Assembly: GCA_033239525.1 (NCBI GenBank)
Contig: BSYO01000020.1
Span: 12,154,308-12,218,307 of the forward strand
Direction: 5' to 3'
Source of the DNA: Nepenthes gracilis
Lineage: Eukaryota; Streptophyta; Magnoliopsida; Caryophyllales; Nepenthaceae
DNA: 64,000 nucleotides
Shown in pieces: positions 13,040 through 23,362 of the stretch. The position numbers were made by a program, and so were the translations under genes. Each line of letters opens with the position of its first letter. Position 1 is the first letter of the stretch. The notes under the pieces are model-generated. The model was not told the DNA's origin, ran no database searches, and saw only the letters and a list, made by a program, of their open reading frames with translations.

Positions 13040-13671
13040 AGGTATTTCTGGAAAAAGGCGCCTCTCGTATGAAAGATTACATAGTAAGTTTGGCATATAG
13101 TTGGGTTACATTACGGAATACTTAAATATGTTGACAATACAACTTTGGATTTATAGGTTTTTAATTAGGTTTCTAAAAAGGCGCCTCTCGGCTAATGGAG
13201 TTTTGAGGTTTAAGGATCGTATTTGTATGCCTAATGATGAGGAGTTAAATGAAGAGATTTATAACAAAACCCATTGATTTAAGTATACAATCTATCCAGG
13301 AATTAACATAATATATCAAGATTTATGAAAAACTTTTTGGCGAAGAAACAACAAAAGATAAATTGTGGTGTTTTTAGATGGTGTATCATATGTAAATAAG
13401 TGAAGGTCAAGATGAAGAAGCTAGAAGTTCATAGAGAAGTAGGTAGTAGCAGGTCTTTCGCATGTATTTGATAGGCATAAAAACCTATGCTAGTTCCCAA
13501 CTAAAAATCGGAGCATATACCAATGTATTTCATCATGGGTTTGCCTAGAATGTCAATAAAACATGATGTTGTGTGGTTGATTATAGATTATTTGACAAAA
13601 TTAGCACACTTTATAACTATCAAGATGATATTTTTTAAGGGATAAGTTAATAAGGTTATAAACTAATGAAA
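13040..13671 (+). mobile_element. Ty3/gypsy integrase fragment (Tekay/Del-like)
   Basis: Plus-strand translation gives ANGVLRFKDRICMPNDEELN, then YTIYPGINIIYQDL, typical of the segment before and within the integrase zinc-binding region. About 230 bp later comes WLIIDYLTKLAHFITIKM, the start of the integrase core. Several stops and shifts are present. The fragment ends abruptly at ~13,671, where it joins the LTR tail at 13,672, so the rest of the integrase, the chromodomain and the LTR front are deleted. The wording of the motifs fits the Tekay/Del clade. Confidence 0.8.
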
Positions 13672-14116
13672 TAGTTATTACTGTGTATGATGATGATGTA
13701 GTACATTTGTGTTATGATGAATGTATCGTTTAGCTTTCACAGATGATTTTATGGATTAATTTTGCTTTGCATTTATATTGATGTTTTGGATTTTGAATAG
13801 GTTTAGGAGGCAACTCTCTTAGATTCAATATAGTAGTAGCGGTATTGTATTTGAGCCATGGATAAAATGGCATTTGTGGATCCTGTGTATTTGTTGTGGT
13901 GGTTGAAAATTGTGGAGTTTTGGATATTTATATGTTTGTATTTGGGGAATGTTTTGTCTTTAAAACATCAGATGAAGGTTATATTTTTAATTTTTATCCA
14001 ATTGTAGAGGAAAATCTACCAAAATTTTTACAAAATATTATGTTTTAATTATTAAGTTATTACTATTTATATGTCATTAACGGATGGTCTTTAAGGATAG
14101 GACCCATTCCTTTACA
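13672..14116 (+). mobile_element. 3' tail of a long gypsy LTR (same family as 43.8, 51.8 and 58.7 kb)
   Basis: Nearly identical to 46168-46592. Both contain TATGATGATGATGTAGTACA, GAGCCATGGA(T/C)AAAATGGC and GTCATTAACGGAT. The end CCCATTCCTTTACA corresponds to CCGTTCCGTCACA at the end of the complete LTR at 58,669-61,626. Only about the last 445 bp are present. Confidence 0.8.
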
Positions 14117-14580
14117 CTCTCCCTTTGGTTGCTTCCCAATTTTCCTGCGAGTATGAAAGGGGTATTTATAGAGGTGAATGACGGTTAAATTATTCTTATC
14201 CAAAAACAACCGCCTACGAACAAAATAAGACGGTTGTTCTAACCAGTTGGTTATGGTAAGTTTCTTTCATGTACGAGAAGTGGATGGTTGCGCACAGCGG
14301 TTATTTTGCAGATATTTATCTAGCCGGTTATAGTGAGTCGTATGGTACATGCGCTCACTTTTTGGACGAAAATTGTTAAGCCGCTGGGTCGAATCAGAAG
14401 GGCTACTAAGTGGGGCCTGCTTTAGGCGTTTCCTGAGCTTCCAATTATACTTAATTTTATTGGGCATTTACTTTATTCATGGACTTTCTTCCTAGGCCGG
14501 GTTTACCAAACCCATCACTAACTCCCCATATCAGGTGGTTTGAAATTTTTAACCTTGACATACTTCTGATGAGATTCTAT
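14117..14580 (+). repeat. Repeat R, copy 1
   Basis: Directly follows the LTR tail and matches 46,593-47,038 over its whole length. About 310 bp of it (14,217-14,525) also matches 16,696-17,000. Shared landmarks are TTCTAACCA(G/A)TTG(G/A)TTATGGTA, AATTGTTAA(G/A)(C/T)CGCTG and AACCCATCA near the end. It looks like an LTR of a small element that ends in AACCCATCA, but no primer site was recognised. Confidence 0.7.
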
Positions 14581-15555
14581 CTGTAAGTCTGGATAATATG
14601 CTATTGTTGTCTAAACCTTGCAGTTACTGTTATCGAATTTTTACACATGCATTGGACACGCTTGCCCTGCCAGGAGGAGGTCGTAACGCTAATAAAAGGG
14701 TGGTTGCCAGCTAAGCCTTGAGGCTATTATCGCTAGGCTTTTACTGATCTAGGCCATCATCCGCATGTAACCGTCGACGCTCAGTCCTATTAAAGGACAT
14801 CGTGGGTTTCATACGTCTAGTCCTAGTCTGTTGACTACTGTTGACTGATAATGCTCATCCCTTCAGGAGAGAATTATCACACGCATGCTAAAAATCTCCT
14901 AAAGTTTTAAGTTCGATTGCACATGGGTCGCTCGGTGACGGGACTGAGGTTCAAATCCGACATCATAAGGGCCGTTCGGTTTGGGATTGAGGTTTAAATT
15001 TGACCATCCCTGGCCACTCGGTTTGGGACCGAGGTTTTGTAATAGGTGAATGAAAATTCACCTAACTTAGGGCGATCTAGGTCATTTGAAAATATACGAT
15101 GATGCAAGCATTCATATGGGCAAATAAAATGATTATGCTATTAATTAAATATGATTCAAGCAAGCAGTGTGATGCATGCAAAACTCACCTAGATTCGGTG
15201 TGGAATCATCGTTGGTGGTCCAAGTATATCGCGTCGACCATATCGCTCTTGGCTTTCACCGGCGCTTGATGTCTTAATTGATTTCCTAACCACCGTCAGG
15301 CCTAGTCACACATGGCTACTTGGGCTACGAGGTTATCAATCCACAGGCTTTTCTACAAACGCTGGACCACCTCAATTACGTGGGAGTTGAAGGGCGAAGC
15401 CCCCAGCATAACATCTTGGGACAGATGCATACAGTAGTAGGGAGGAGAATAAATCGAAGCAGTTGAAACTATTAAAAGACTGTCAACAGAGGCCGTTGAG
15501 CCCAAGGTTAAAGTTATAAAGAATCCTTCGTCCGAGGTCCTTGTGTCCATAGATG
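14581..15555. other. Non-coding stretch between repeat R and the minisatellite
   Basis: No gene recognised. 14,900-15,050 repeats a phrase three times: (C/G)(C/G)CTCGGT, then G(G/A)GACTGAGGTT or GGGATTGAGGTT, then CAAAT(C/T)(C/T)GAC. 15,050-15,350 is unique-looking. A minus-strand open frame at 15,353-15,565 shows no recognisable family. Confidence 0.5.
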
Positions 15556-16635
15556 TTACGGACATCTACGAAGTGAAATTCCGGAGTGAGATTTCTAGAG
15601 TGGATAACCTTCCGGAATGGATAAAATTTCGAAATGGGTAAGAATTTCGGAGTGGGCAAAATCCAAAGTAACCATCTTCCGAAGTGGATAAAATTCCGAG
15701 TGGATAAGAATTTCGGAATGGGTAAAATTCGAAGTGACCATCTCCCGGAGTGGATAAAATTCCAAAGTAGATAAGAATTCTGGAGTGGATTATCTTCCGG
15801 AGTGGATAACCTTCCAGAATGGATGAAATTCCGGAGTGAATAATGATTTCGAAGTAAAATGAAATTCCAGAACGCCAAATGCAAGATTAAATGCCGGGAT
15901 GAATCAAATCGGCTAAATAACAAAACAGATCGCTGAATTGAAATCTGGAATGAAGCAAATAGGCTAAATACCGAAATGGATCGTTGTATCGAATTCCGAA
16001 ATGAACCAAACTGTCTAAATACCAGATTGGACTGTTAGATTGAATTTTGGAATGAATGCTGAATTGGATTCCGATCTGGAAGCTTGTTGCTGGTTTGGAT
16101 TCCTAATTAGTCAAACGGGATGTCGAACTGGGATGTTTTTTGCACCAATTGATCATCCAAACCGGTGAAATATACGTTAAATTCTCGGAGTGAGTTGCAC
16201 CTAACACTGGTTATTCAAACCGGCAAGATACACTTTAAATGTCGGAGTGGCACTGTAGGTGCGAGGAAATGCCGGATTGGCCAAAAATGCCAGAATGGCA
16301 AAAAAGACCGAAGTGGCAAAAGTGCTAGAATGGCCAAAATGAAGGAATGGCCAAAGCGCCAAAATGGAAAAATACTGAAATGGATCCTCGTCTGGCTGCT
16401 TGTGAAAGAAAGTACCGAGATGGATCTGTGGCCGCTTTTTGAGAGAGGAAATGATGGTTTGGGAGGGACCAACAGATTTGACAATGTAAGAGCCCGTTTG
16501 GAGCTGGGATCAGGCAATGCAAAGAGAGGAAGTGCCGATTTGGCACTGCGTCCGACTTTTTGTGAGAAGAGATACCTATATGCAATTGCGTCCAGTTTTT
16601 TGTGAGAAGAGGTGCCGGAATCGACTGTGGGCTAA
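15556..16635. repeat. Degenerate minisatellite, ~17-22 bp unit
   Basis: Dozens of imperfect units follow one another, with a consensus near CCGGAGTGGATAAAATT in the first half. They drift to forms such as TGAATTCCGAAATGAACCAAA (mid) and GCCAGAATGGCAAAA (16,260-16,360). Unit length and spelling vary gradually along the array, which argues for local slippage and homogenisation. The open frames across it (16165-16605 and antisense) are products of the repeat, not genes. Confidence 0.85.
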
Positions 16636-16695
16636 ATTCAGGCTCTTATGCACCATCTCTTTTTTTTTTTTTTTTTAAATGCTTTACAGAGCTTT

Positions 16696-17005
16696 ACAAA
16701 TAGGATAAGATAGTTATTCTAACCAATTGATTATGGTAGATTGCTTCCATGCGAGGGAAGTGGGTGGTTGCGTACATCTATTATTTTACAAAGATTTATT
16801 CAGTCGATTATGATGAGTTGTATAGTACATGTGCTTGCTTTTTAGGCAAGAATTGCTAAATCGCTGAGCCAAATCAACAAGGGCTACTGAGTGGAGCCTA
16901 CTTGGGTGTTTCCTAAGCTTTCAATTATACTGAATTTTATTGAGCATTTACTTTATTTGTAAACCTTCTTTTCAGGTTGAATTTGCTGAACCCATCAACA
17001 CTTAA
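16696..17005 (+). repeat. Repeat R, copy 2
   Basis: More diverged copy of 14,217-14,525, same orientation, 2.5 kb downstream. It ends CTGAACCCATCA, matching AAACCCATCA in copy 1. With copy 1 it brackets the minisatellite, so R may be the LTR pair of a short non-autonomous element. A poly-T run (16,662-16,676) lies just before it. Confidence 0.65.
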
Positions 17006-17338
17006 TTGGGTGCTCTTACAAAAACATCATGTATTAGGCAAGTCAACTAATACAATATTAAAAATTAGCTTCATACTTATAAATTTAACTATAATATTTT
17101 AAATTACTCTAGCAATCATATTAAGTTGTGAGGATTTATCTTACTTTTCCCACGTGAATTGAACTTAGATTTTTGTAACAGAGTTTATTAAAGAAATAAC
17201 TTTTTAATTAAACAAGCAAAGTATCGACAACTAAACAGTGTCATTTTTTACCATTTCTTGGTAAATAATTACATGTATCATGTCATGTGTAATATCTTTG
17301 ACATAAATTAGAAAAAACAAAAGTGTAAGAATGACTGA

Positions 17339-17667
17339 TTAATCTTTCCAAACTGGAATGATTCCTTGAGCTGCCAATTGCTTTTCCACCCAGAAAACAA
17401 CATGCTTTGCAGTGATTTTCTTCTCATCTATGAGGAATGGTTCAACAGTGCTTACTCCTGACCCATAAGATATTGAAAATCCTTTGGGACCTATTTAATT
17501 AAGAATTTTAGATTTTTAACTTAACCAAATTTCTAATGATAATTCATAAGATATCATTCAGAAGATAAGTTTTTCAATATGGAGAAATATTTACCTGTAA
17601 GAACTCCACTGGGGAAGAAGGCCCAGAATGCATAGGGGTTGCCCTTTTTCAGAAATGAACTTTCCAA
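17339..17667 (-). CDS. Last two exons of a small conserved plant gene (unidentified)
   Basis: Exon 17,595-17,667 encodes LESSFLKKGNPYAFWAFFPS and GVLTG. Exon 17,339-17,490 encodes PKGFSISYGSGVSTVEPFL, DEKKITAKHVVFWVEKQL, AAQGIIPVWKD and a TAA stop. Splice sites are canonical (CAG before 17,667; GTAAAT after 17,595; TAG before 17,490) and the phase matches (1/2). The text reads like a conserved C-terminus of a small, possibly organellar or membrane protein, but I could not name the family. Upstream exons were not recognised up to 19 kb. No stop or shift occurs within the two exons, so they could be real or a recent fragment. Confidence 0.6.
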
Positions 17668-19545
17668 CTGCATCATTTTATTAAACAAAAAACAAAAAAG
17701 GGATAATGTATAAGAGAAACCTCATTGGATTTCCCATCATCCAGTCTATAGTACATGGAAATCACAAAAATATGTCAAAAAGTAAATGTTGCAGAGATTA
17801 GACAGTAATATGGATGAATATGAGTTGCATTGAAGATTAGCAATGATGATATATGTAAATGTTTAAAAATTGTAAGTATAGAAGATAGACAAGGAAAAAA
17901 CATTTCAGGTAATTTAGATACAAAAAACATAAGCTAAATAAGATAATTGTAAGAAAATATGAGTTAATTATAGTTGGATCAAAGAATAGAAGATAAACAC
18001 TAACTAAAACATGAAATGATGTGACAAGAATAATTTAAAATTGCTTCTATTATTAAATGGTTCCTATATTAAATCAAATAGAGTGATGAAAATAAACTCA
18101 CATGGTGGACTTAATAGGATTTAAGTCTTTCTTTTTGGTGGTGTAGTCTCTAGTATGCCTGATTTGGGATGAGTTAATGCATCAAAGGAGGATTTTGACG
18201 ACGCCTGACTTGCATACAGAAAATGAAATAAATAAAAATAAGAGCTTGAGCTTTTAAAGGACTCTCATATTTAGTAAAAATTACAATTTTAATGTCTCCT
18301 TATACTACTGCTTTGCGCTGTGCTTGGATAATATTCAGACAACACTTCAACAGAGACGAAACAGGAAGGGTTGGGTCTACAGGAAATGCATATCCCACAC
18401 TAGCTTAGCCCGATTGATTGTGCTCAGTGTTCGGCTTTGAACAAGTAGTGCCACGAGGCTAGTGGAAACACACCTCCCATGCTCATCCTAAATGCCAGTT
18501 TGGATCATGGTCCATGATGACCTTTTTATTGATTTTGATGATTTATATTTCTCTATGAATGAAAAATGGGGTACTTTGCAGCTCGGGACTGAAGGTTGGG
18601 GAAAAGGTCTTTGCTTTTAATTTTTATTAGATTGACCATTGACACATAGGTAGCTGTTTGTCTGGCACCATACCAATTAGTGCATTGGCCTTACCGAAAT
18701 AAGGCTGGGGTCACAGACCCTTTGATTAGAACACCCCATATCTCATGACACGGGGAGCAATATATCAATTCATAATTCGAATAATCCCGCATTATCTAGG
18801 GGCCTTATAACATTAAGGTAGATTGTCTGGGAATATTTATTAGAATCAACAAGTTATCTATAGCTACTTTTCTTATGGCAGATTCTTTAACAATTTCCTT
18901 AAGAAGAATAGTTTAGTGCCAAATATCGGAAATTATTCCAAGTTGGGCCGACATTGAGAATATATAGATCAAGTCACTGTTTTTTCTGCCAGGTAAGTGA
19001 AGTCCCATACCTATATTATGTTTACAGTCAGTGCACAATAGTGATTACGTTTGAGATGTAAAGTACAAGAGAAACTTATATAGTATGCAATGATTGTGGT
19101 CTTTACATACTATTTATTTTGTGCCATTGATGCAAGTACAAGTCCAAGCAGAGAACCTACCCCAAAAGAACATCCTGTGGAGGGAAGAACCCCCAAACAT
19201 ATAAATTGGAGGTTCTACCTCAAGCTTTTCGATGTGAAACACGCAACATTCCTCCCCCTTCAACAGCCGCAGATCTCGGCAGCTACACTCTACGTCACTT
19301 CACTCGGTGGCACTTCACTTGACGGCTTTCACTCTTCCCTGGCGTATCGGCAGCAGGCCAGCTCCTCCACAGGTAACCCTCTCCGATAGCCCTTTTCTGT
19401 CAAAACTCTCCGCGGGTAATTCTTTTCAAGTCAAGGCCGGTCCCAATGAAAGCACTATTAATACAAGTACAAGTCCAGGGAGAGAATACATCCCAAAAGG
19501 ATGTCCTGTGGAGAGGAGAGCCCCCCAACTTAAAAGCTAGAGAAA
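17668..19545. other. Non-coding stretch with a diverged direct repeat
   Basis: No gene recognised at 17,700-19,100. Two diverged copies of a ~70-bp sequence lie at about 19,133-19,205 and 19,470-19,540. They share ACAAGTACAAGTCCA(A/G), then CCCAAAAG, CATCCTGTGGAG or TGTCCTGTGGAG, and CCCCC(A/C)AAC. They lie ~335 bp apart and just outside the LTR at 19,546. Confidence 0.55.
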
Positions 19546-19929
19546 TGTTATGTGCACGATCGGTAACGGCACCAGCAAGTGAGGGACGACGGCAAAATTA
19601 GGGAAGTCAGCCGAGGAGGAGAGTTCGGCAAAGGGGCAGGGAAGAAAGAGAGACGAGGTGAGGAAGAGAATGACAGAGAAGAGAGAGGAGAGAGTTGCAA
19701 GGAGAGAAAATAGAGAGAGAAAATATTCCTTCCCCCTATTACTGTAACCATTACCGAATATATAACATAACAATCCAACTAAGTTAATTGGAACCCAACA
19801 AAGAACCGAAATAGTGGGGCCCAACTAAAACAACAAACACAGCATGGGGTAAAACCAAAAACCGCAAAAGGGAAAAGGGAAACCGGACAAATAAAAAACA
19901 AGAAAAAGAAAATTGCAAGGCACGTAACA
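19546..19929 (-). mobile_element. 3' LTR of a non-autonomous LTR element (minus orientation)
   Basis: Reading the minus strand, a polypurine tract (GATGAGGAGGGTAA) is followed by TGTTACGTGC, and the block ends GCACATAACA. The ends are near-perfect inverted repeats of ~10 bp. Length is 384 bp. Layout matches the 396-399 bp LTRs at 47,039 and 51,097: TGTTACG start, a TATATATT box mid-way, then a long C/T-rich stretch and a short tail. Its partner 5' LTR is absent; a copia LTR of different sequence stands at the other end of the unit. Confidence 0.75.
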
Positions 19930-19966
19930 TTACCCTCCTCATCAAAGAAACCTTGTCCTCAAGGTT
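19930..19966 (-). promoter_or_regulatory. Polypurine tract and conserved element 3' end
   Basis: Minus strand reads TTCAACCTTGAGGACAAGGT, then purine-rich GATGAGGAGGGTAA before the LTR. The same sequence, with the same spacing, precedes the 3' LTR at 51,097. In LTR elements the tract primes plus-strand DNA synthesis. Confidence 0.7.
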
Positions 19967-20900
19967 GAAGTAGAAAAAAGTTTCAATGAAGAGTTGCCGC
20001 TGTAGTGCCAATGGTAATCTCCTAGCTGAGATGTCCTGTCTCCTCCATCGGGTAATCTAATATTACTTGTGAGAATGCTATGAAATATGAAATGGTCAAA
20101 TCCATCTGCAACGCTTCTCCACAGATCCAAAAAGTTCTTCGGATTGAGATGTTGCCTAAGAAGAAGCTGGCTTCTCAAATTATCCAATGCTTCCACAAGA
20201 TCGACAGATAAGATTGCATTCATGGCGGGAAGTCGATCAACATCTTTCAACAAACAGTCAAACCGATGCAAATTGTGAAAATACTCATATGAGAGAGTTT
20301 CAAATTGACGAAGAATATGGGTAATCATCTCCACGAGCCAGCTTGTCTCTAGTTCAGAAAAACTCTTAATTTCCTCGTCAAAGAAGCCACTAGTCTACAT
20401 CATATGGCCATTTATGTCGCTATTCATACCATTTTCATCAATTTCCAACCCCAAGAGATGCACGTCATCGCTCCAAGCTTGAAGTTTAAATTTACAAAAC
20501 CTGGCAGCATTGATGAATGCACAAACTGTCATCAAGGCTTCATGCTTCAAAAGCAATACAATTACAAAGCGCAGAGAAATTTGGAAGCTGTTGATCTGAT
20601 AAAGTGAATTCTATGTGACACAGAAGGCAAGTTGGGGCACCGTTCTATCATTTCCCAGGCAATCTTGAGTGCAAATTCCGCAATCAAAAGAGCTTTATGG
20701 TCTCCTCTAATTGTCAAAAGATATAGCTCAGGCTCTCCATCAAGAAACTGACCAGCTTCATGCTTCTCATCAGTAACCCAAGCTGGATTATGTTTCAGTT
20801 CAGCTTTTAGCTTCTTTAAGGCATCCTCGAGCTCCATCTTTTGCCAGATATGAAGCCAATCAGGCTTATCACAAAACAAAGACAATACAAAAATAGTGGG
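19960..20900 (-). pseudogene. Captured fragment of a MAG2/RINT1-like (TIP-1 domain) gene
   Basis: The minus strand encodes, in order, DKPDWLHIWQKMELEDALKK (about 20,880-20,820), CPNLPSVSHRIHFIRSTAS (20,640-20,590), FINAARFCKFKLQAWSDDVH (20,510-20,450), TSGFFDEEIKSFSELETSWL (20,400-20,340), then LWRSVADGFDHFIFHSILTS and NIRLPDGGDR (20,120-20,030). This is the order of the C-terminal half of plant RINT1/MAG2 proteins, subunits of the DSL1/NRZ tethering complex for Golgi-to-ER transport. One stop (TAG near 20,397) and frame changes show it is not functional. It sits between a copia gag and a gypsy-type polypurine tract plus LTR, so it is cargo of a retroelement. No intron-like interruption was seen within it, consistent with an RNA-mediated origin. 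Confidence 0.75.
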
Positions 20901-21546
20901 CTTTATTTCCTTGTTTCTGACCACGGCCTCTACTTCTTCCCCTTGATTCAGTCATAAATACCTCAGACATCGAGGTCTCTTGTGACTTTCTTAACTCATT
21001 CATGAGTAGGGAGACAATAACCTCATCCAACTTTAATGTATCCTTACCAAACAACAAGGTTGTAACAATATGATCAAAAGAGGCCAGCAGGACCAACGCC
21101 TTGTCCTCCTCCTTGATTTCTTCGTCAATGGCGAACATCTGCGTTAATATCTGGTTAAACTCGTCCAAATGCTTCTCGAAACTTCCTCCTTCTGACAATC
21201 GTAGGCCATAGAACTGCTTCTTTATATAAAGCCTGGTTGTCAAGGACTTGGACTTATACCTGCTCTCCAACTTCTCACAGACCTCCGCTGAGTCAGTTAA
21301 GCCAAGCACTTCTTGGAGAGTGTTGTCCGCCAAACAGAGTTTAATGGTATAATTTGCAAGATCTCTCTTATCTTGTCATTCATCATCGGTCAAGTTAGCA
21401 GGCTTCTCATCCTTCTTCTTCAGTGCCTTTATCGTCCCTTCTCTGGTAAGAACGTTTTTCACCCTTTCTTGCCAGAAAATAAAATTACCCTGTCCATTAA
21501 ACTGCTCCACGCTAAACAGCAGATTCTTCGATAATGTCGATGCCAT
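20900..21546 (-). pseudogene. Ty1/copia gag fragment (UBN2-type)
   Basis: Starts at ATG 21,546 (MASTLSKNLLFSVEQFNGQG, then NFIFWQERVKNVL). It continues after a frame change as LADNTLQEVLGLTDSAEVCE, TRLYIKKQFYGLRLSEGGSF and LDEFNQILTQMFAIDEEI, to RGRSRGRGQKQGNK. That is a copia Gag up to the basic stretch before the zinc knuckle. It breaks there and joins the RINT1-like fragment; protease, integrase, RT and RNase H are absent. One stop or shift lies near 21,370. It is the normal first gene after the primer site at 21,571. Confidence 0.85.
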
Positions 21547-21570
21547 TAGAACAAAGTTCTCAACCTTGCT

Positions 21571-21581
21571 CTCTGATACCA
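21571..21581 (-). promoter_or_regulatory. Primer binding site (initiator tRNA-Met type)
   Basis: Minus strand TGGTATCAGAG lies 2 nt inside the LTR end at 21,584. It is complementary to the 3' end of plant initiator tRNA-Met and marks the start of the internal region, fixing the element's orientation. Confidence 0.85.
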
Positions 21582-21583
21582 CT

Positions 21584-22385
21584 TGTTGGCCGGAAATGGG
21601 GCGGCCTACCGTCACAAGCACAAAAAGATTGAAGAAAAGGAATGGAAGAATAAATGACAACCGATATTTACATGGAAAACCTTTATGAATCAAAGGGAAA
21701 AACCACGAGATGTTAAGTCCGTAAAATTTGCACTATGTATGAGATAGATATTACAAAACAGTAAGGCAAAAATACACACACACAGTTGGGCTTTCTTCCT
21801 CTCCTCTATTTTCTTCTTACTCTCACACACACTCACACTCTACTCTAATAACTTTTGCTCAATACTCTCTCTTAATATATATAAAACAACGCCCCCTCCT
21901 TATACATATATGTATAAGAATATACAAAAGATCTTGGCAGCAGCTGGACCAGCACGCCGTCCTTCATGGTTGGTGCACGGTTCCAAAGAAGCATGTATCA
22001 GCTCAACAGAAGGTGGCGCATGCCTGCAGCAGTAGAAGACAGATCTGTTGTTTTGGGTTTCCAAGATTACCTAAATAGGCAGATCAACCTACTCCCTTTT
22101 AGACATAGCAGTATCACTGTGTTGCCTTAATAAGCCGATCAACCTTGTTGACCGTCCTATCAAACAGACTAGTCAACATCTTGTTGACCGTCATTCCCAA
22201 TCAGAACGGTCAACATGATATTGACCGTCTTCACAGTTGTCCTGAGAGTCCTTAACTAAAACGGTCAACTTAATCCTTCAGACGGTCAACTATATTGACC
22301 GTCCGTTGACCGTCTGTTGACCAACCGTTGACCGTCCGTTGACCGTCTATCCCGTCAACATTCTTCACGGGAGAGATTTCCAACA
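21584..22385 (-). mobile_element. 5' LTR of a Ty1/copia element, 802 bp
   Basis: Bounded by TGTTGG and CCAACA, a perfect 6-bp inverted repeat, with the primer site immediately inside. A possible TATA region (TATATATAAAA on + at 21,877) and an AC-rich microsatellite (21,774-21,783) lie in the transcribed half. The U3 half (22,080-22,370) carries the W-box cluster listed separately. No second copy of this LTR occurs in the window. Confidence 0.85.
22146..22360. promoter_or_regulatory. Cluster of W-box motifs in the copia LTR U3 region
   Basis: Within ~215 bp there are eight TTGACC on + (from about 22,148 to 22,340) and three GGTCAA (about 22,207, 22,262 and 22,283), plus two further TTGAC cores in reverse sense. 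The last five lie in a tight tandem with the phrase GTTGACCGTC(C/T). TTGAC(C/T) is the known binding core of WRKY factors. The location upstream of the LTR transcription start suggests stress- or defence-responsive transcription; that part is inference. Confidence 0.75.
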
Positions 22386-23362
22386 ATATTCATATGCATA
22401 ATCACAATAATTATTTAAACAACATGAACCAATCATCTTTTCCAGATTAGGGCACCAAAGTATTAAACAAGGATATATTGTTCACTCCTATATGTTTTAC
22501 ATCACAAAAATTCAAATACTTGATCACTTCAGAAAACCCAAATTCTTATCAATGAATGAATAACACTTTGTCAGCAAAACCTGGAATCGAATGTTTTGAT
22601 GTGAGAAGAAACAATAGTAATTTGAAGCAATTTAAGTGACAACCAATACCCGGGAAGAATCATTCAACGTCCAGTAGCAGCCATTAAAATCAGAAAATGA
22701 TGCTCTCAATAAGGGCAATCTGAAACACCAACGAATCACAACAACGATTACACTTTCTGAAAAATAAAAGAGAGCTCAGACAGTAAGAATTCAAAAAAAA
22801 TCTGAAACGGGAGGAAGATTGCGAAGAACTTTGATACTCCAACTGGGGATAATGCCATCTTATCTCTTTCTTTTAATTCTTACAGCATATCGCTCGGCAA
22901 AATCCCCCTTTTTGTAATTTCTAAAATCTGTATCAGTCTTGCTTATTCTGGGTTAATAGTCTCTGATCTGTGTGTGTTAGAGAGAGAGAGAGAGAGAGAT
23001 GTGTTTGTTGTGCAAGCAGAACCATGAATGAATGGAGGCCACAGCAAGAACTGATATACACAAAACTACGGAGGGTATAGGCCACTGAAACGCGCGGTTT
23101 TGAAGAATTTTTAAAGCATTTTTTGAAAAAGAAAATCAAAATTATTTTTGATTTTACTTTATTCAAAATATATTTTTTGCCAATTCTGTTATATATATAT
23201 ATATATATATATATAGTATTATTATTATTAGTCAAATAATTTTACACTTGCTAAACAAATGCGGAAATATAATAGATTTTATAAATTCGTTTTTGCTTTG
23301 TATATAATTTTTTATCTATTAAAGATATAATTGTATGTTCTTATTTATCTATAATTAATATT
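22386..23362. other. Non-coding stretch with two microsatellites
   Basis: No gene recognised. A GA repeat (about 22,979-22,999) and a TA repeat (about 23,191-23,214) followed by (ATT)n are the only clear structures. The 100-codon minus-strand open frame here is made of the microsatellites. Confidence 0.65.

Noticed and set aside
16165..16605. 146-codon open frame (and antisense 100 codons)
   Set aside because: Lies within the minisatellite; the peptide is just the repeat translated.
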